A program made the translations under genes and the position numbers. Under the pieces are notes generated by a model. It was not told the DNA's origin, ran no database searches, and was given only the letters and a program-made list of their open reading frames with translations. Source: CALMFT01 sp035333525 (GTDB lineage: Bacteria; Patescibacteriota; Gracilibacteria; Absconditabacterales; Absconditicoccaceae). Taken from it: a DNA stretch of 9,166 nt. The DNA lies in contig DAOQQF010000039.1 of NCBI GenBank assembly GCA_035333525.1, positions 1 through 9,166 on the forward strand, read 5' to 3'. Shown one piece after another: positions 7,560 through 9,166 of the stretch (the first letter of the stretch is position 1; the number at the start of each line of letters is the position of its first letter).

Positions 7560-8879
7560 CTATGTTATCTGGAGCATTTCTTTTATTTTGTACATGTCGT
7601 TCCATGGAATCCTACCAAAGTTGCTAAGAAGTGCTTGTTCATGTCACTTCCCAGCATAGACAATACTATCTCAAGGTTGAGCTAAATTGTGTGCAAGTTT
7701 CAATGCTGACTCTCTATTTGGTTGAATGAAACAGCGATCCCCTTCTATACGACCTACTCATTCTCGGACTTGTCTGACGATATTAAAGACATCCTCTGTT
7801 TGCGAATCATCTTCTGTTATGATCGCTATATCTGATAACTGTCAGACAATTTTTCACATTTCAGGTCTTTTGTATGTATCTCTTAGTCATGGAGCACCAA
7901 ATACTGTTATGATTTTACCACCTCATTTAGTTGTTTGCATATGTTCCAATAGTGACTTAAGAGCTGCTGGAGTGTGGGCAAAATCAATAACATGAGTTAT
8001 ATTGTTGTGATGGATGATGTTTACTCTTCCATCTACGGGTTTAAAATTACTCAATGAAGTAATGTTTTTTTCTATTGATACACCAAACAATAATCAGACG
8101 CCTATTGCACCAAGCGCATTATAGATATTAAATGTTGCTGGTATTGAGAGATTAAGCGGATATGATTTGCCCAAATATTTGATATCACATTGTGTTGAAT
8201 CTACTGATTCTCTAATGTTCTCAGCTTTTAGTGTGCTTGATAGTGTTATACCATAGTCAATCTGCTTATCAAATAATAACTCTCCTATCCATTTTCTTCC
8301 ATACTCATCATCTTTTGGGAGTACACCAAACTTATAAGGAGATTTATTTTTGATCACATTGATAAATAGTTGTTTCTTGGTGTTTGCATAATCTTCCATG
8401 GTAGGGTGATAGTCCATGTGTTCAGGTGTGATATTGGTAAGTACTCCACATGAAAAATTAATTCCTTCAAATCTATACTGACTTAATCCATGACTTGATG
8501 TTTCGATTACAGCATATTGAAAACCTTGATTCTTGGCTTGAGCAAGGAGTTTATTGAGATCAAATAAATTGAGACTGGTCATTTTAGTGTTGTTAAACAT
8601 GGTTTGAGTGCCAAACTTGATATTGGCTGTGCTTACCATGACACAATTTCCAAGGTTTTCTTGGATAATATGGTGGACCATGTTACATGTTGTAGTTTTT
8701 CCGTCAGTTCATGTTACTCCTATTACTATCATTTGACTACTAGGATTACTATACATCCAGTTTGCAACTTTACCATTTAATTTGTGCCAAAATGAGTACA
8801 AAAAGGTATTTTTGATAAGCGGAAACCATATACTATCCCAAAGGATAATGGTTTTGAAAATATTGAGCAATAAACGCAT
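7560..8879 (-). CDS. murE: MurE-like UDP-MurNAc peptide ligase lacking the usual N-terminal domain
   Basis: The protein is 439 residues. MurE adds the third stem-peptide residue (diaminopimelate or lysine) to UDP-MurNAc-L-Ala-D-Glu. Residues 1-53 are hydrophobic and aromatic and lead directly into P-loop GVTGTDGKTTT (54-64). Then come MTSLNLFDLNKLL (the usual MTTP/TP loop region is altered), VIETSSHGLSQYRFEGINF (family: MEVSSHAL), GVLTNITPEHMDYHPTMEDYANTKKQLF, IPATFNIYNALGAIG, FKPVDGRVN, VIDFAHTPAALKSLLEHM, VFGAPGLRDTYKRPEMG and VYAGKGHEQ. The residue-selecting motif, DNPR in diaminopimelate enzymes, reads DDSQ at 357-360, so the third amino acid cannot be predicted. The classical first domain is missing, as in the MurF-like protein at 2076-3425. 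It is the first gene behind the minus-strand promoter (8914-8941). Confidence 0.9.
7771..7848. repeat. TGTCTGAC repeats, two copies inside murE
   Basis: One plus-oriented copy (7771-7778) and one minus-oriented copy (7848-7841) lie 62 bases apart and face each other. They encode VRQV and IVGQ in the MurE-like protein, the second using the motif's TGA as a glycine codon. Confidence 0.65.
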
Positions 8880-8913
8880 AACTCAAGAGATATAAAAAAT
8901 ACAAAGACTATCG

Positions 8914-8941
8914 AGTATACTCTATTTTGGTTGATTTGCAA
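8914..8941 (-). promoter_or_regulatory. Sigma-70-type promoter for the murE-sufS-tRNA-bcp set
   Basis: Read on the minus strand, TTGCAA (8941-8936) and TATACT (8919-8914) are separated by 16 bases, followed by about 34 bases to the murE ATG. The -10 box is the core of a perfect 10-base palindrome GAGTATACTC (8913-8922). The hexamers and spacing match the secA promoter almost exactly. Confidence 0.55.
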
Positions 8942-9050
8942 GTTGTTGTTAGGATTATGTTGGGGTGATTGCTTATTGTATACAAAAAGTTATTTTTTCC
9001 TTGTAAAATCATATAATAGGGAAAATATTTAACTTTTTTTCCCTCTAGGT
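8942..9050 (+). promoter_or_regulatory. Divergent intergenic region with -10 box and leader hairpin
   Basis: The region holds a consensus TATAAT at 9012-9017 on the plus strand; no good -35 stands 16-18 bases upstream. Immediately after it is an inverted repeat, AGGGAAAA (9018-9025) and TTTTCCCT (9037-9044), which spans the likely transcription start near 9024 and could be an operator or a leader hairpin. The first ATG after it is at 9051. I see no gene in this stretch. Confidence 0.35.
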
Positions 9051-9149
9051 ATGAATATAGAAGAAAAAATTCTTTGGTGACAAAAAAAATTCTATATTAG
9101 GAAGCTGAGGAAAAACTCTCAATTCATGAAAAACTACCTATCATATTAA
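9051..9149 (+). CDS. Short right-edge ORF of uncertain reality, possibly the start of a frameshifted gene
   Basis: ATG at 9051 opens MNIEEKILWGQKKFYI and runs 32 codons (one TGA as Gly) to TAA at 9147-9149. The placement after a TATAAT box and hairpin suggests a gene start, but the product is too short and its second half is Lys/Arg-rich without clear character. From about 9097 the next frame stays open to the window edge and reads LGSGGKTLNSGKTTYH with two TGA as Gly, so a one-base shift near the A8 run (9082-9089) or just after it would give a longer protein with a glycine-rich N-terminal loop. The third frame is also open from 9101 and ends at TAA 9164-9166. I cannot tell which is real. 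Confidence 0.25.
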
Positions 9150-9166
9150 ATCCTTTGGTCTTGTAA

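Noticed and set aside
1732..7848. TGTCTGAC as a restriction-modification site or CRISPR/transposon repeat
   Set aside because: TGTC-T-GACA is nearly symmetrical, but restriction targets tend to be avoided rather than enriched; 5' T is in 11 of 11 copies while 3' A is in 7 of 11, so it acts as an oriented 8-mer. Irregular spacing and coding location exclude CRISPR.
7726..7995. Plus-strand open frame opposite murE
   Set aside because: The minus frame encodes conserved MurE motifs here (FGAPGLRDTYKRPEMG).
267..8879. In-frame TGA codons as evidence of pseudogenes
   Set aside because: They fall at conserved glycines in every gene and frames are otherwise intact, so recoding explains them; only secA looks truncated, and that by TAG.

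Overview
The window comes from a bacterium that reads UGA as glycine, which points to the Absconditabacteria (SR1) / Gracilibacteria side of the candidate phyla radiation. Every long gene is interrupted by in-frame TGA codons under the standard code, and these fall where the protein family has conserved glycines: SecA Walker A (T-G-EGKT), SecA motif V (MAGRGTDI), the Mur-ligase P-loops, and the HVGLGTF and FGDAM regions around the QueA motifs. TAA and TAG are the only stops I see used. The DNA is AT-rich, spacing is tight, and no clear Shine-Dalgarno sequence precedes any start. Coordinates and translations below use UGA = Gly.

Plus strand, 1-5062: the tail of a small membrane protein ends at 135 and is followed by an intrinsic terminator (165-205). 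A promoter (204-231) then leads into a collinear set: a SecA-type ATPase that stops early, before helicase motif VI (267-2027); a MurF-like ligase (2076-3425); an unrecognised 78-residue protein (3473-3709); QueA (3726-4901); and an unrecognised 54-residue protein that seems to start at an ATA overlapping the queA stop (4898-5062).

Minus strand, 8941-5110: a promoter at 8914-8941 leads into a convergent, tightly packed set: a MurE-like ligase (8879-7560), a SufS-type cysteine desulfurase (7544-6330), tRNA-Ser(GGA) whose first base directly follows the sufS stop codon (6329-6245), a Bcp/PrxQ-like peroxiredoxin (6213-5746) and a four-helix membrane protein (5700-5110). The right edge (8942-9166) holds a divergent intergenic region with a TATAAT box and a hairpin, followed by a short ORF of uncertain reality.

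Together the genes cover protein export (SecA), cytoplasmic peptidoglycan stem-peptide assembly (MurE, MurF), tRNA supply and modification (tRNA-Ser, QueA), sulfur mobilisation (SufS) and peroxide defence (Bcp). These are housekeeping functions rather than a defence or mobile island; I found no transposase, phage gene or CRISPR array.

The most unusual signal is not a gene. The 8-mer TGTCTGAC occurs 11 times in both orientations, against about 0.3 expected by chance. It lies inside secA, queA, sufS and murE in different reading frames. It behaves like a DNA-uptake-type or other genome-wide signal sequence. The early end of SecA is the second most notable point.
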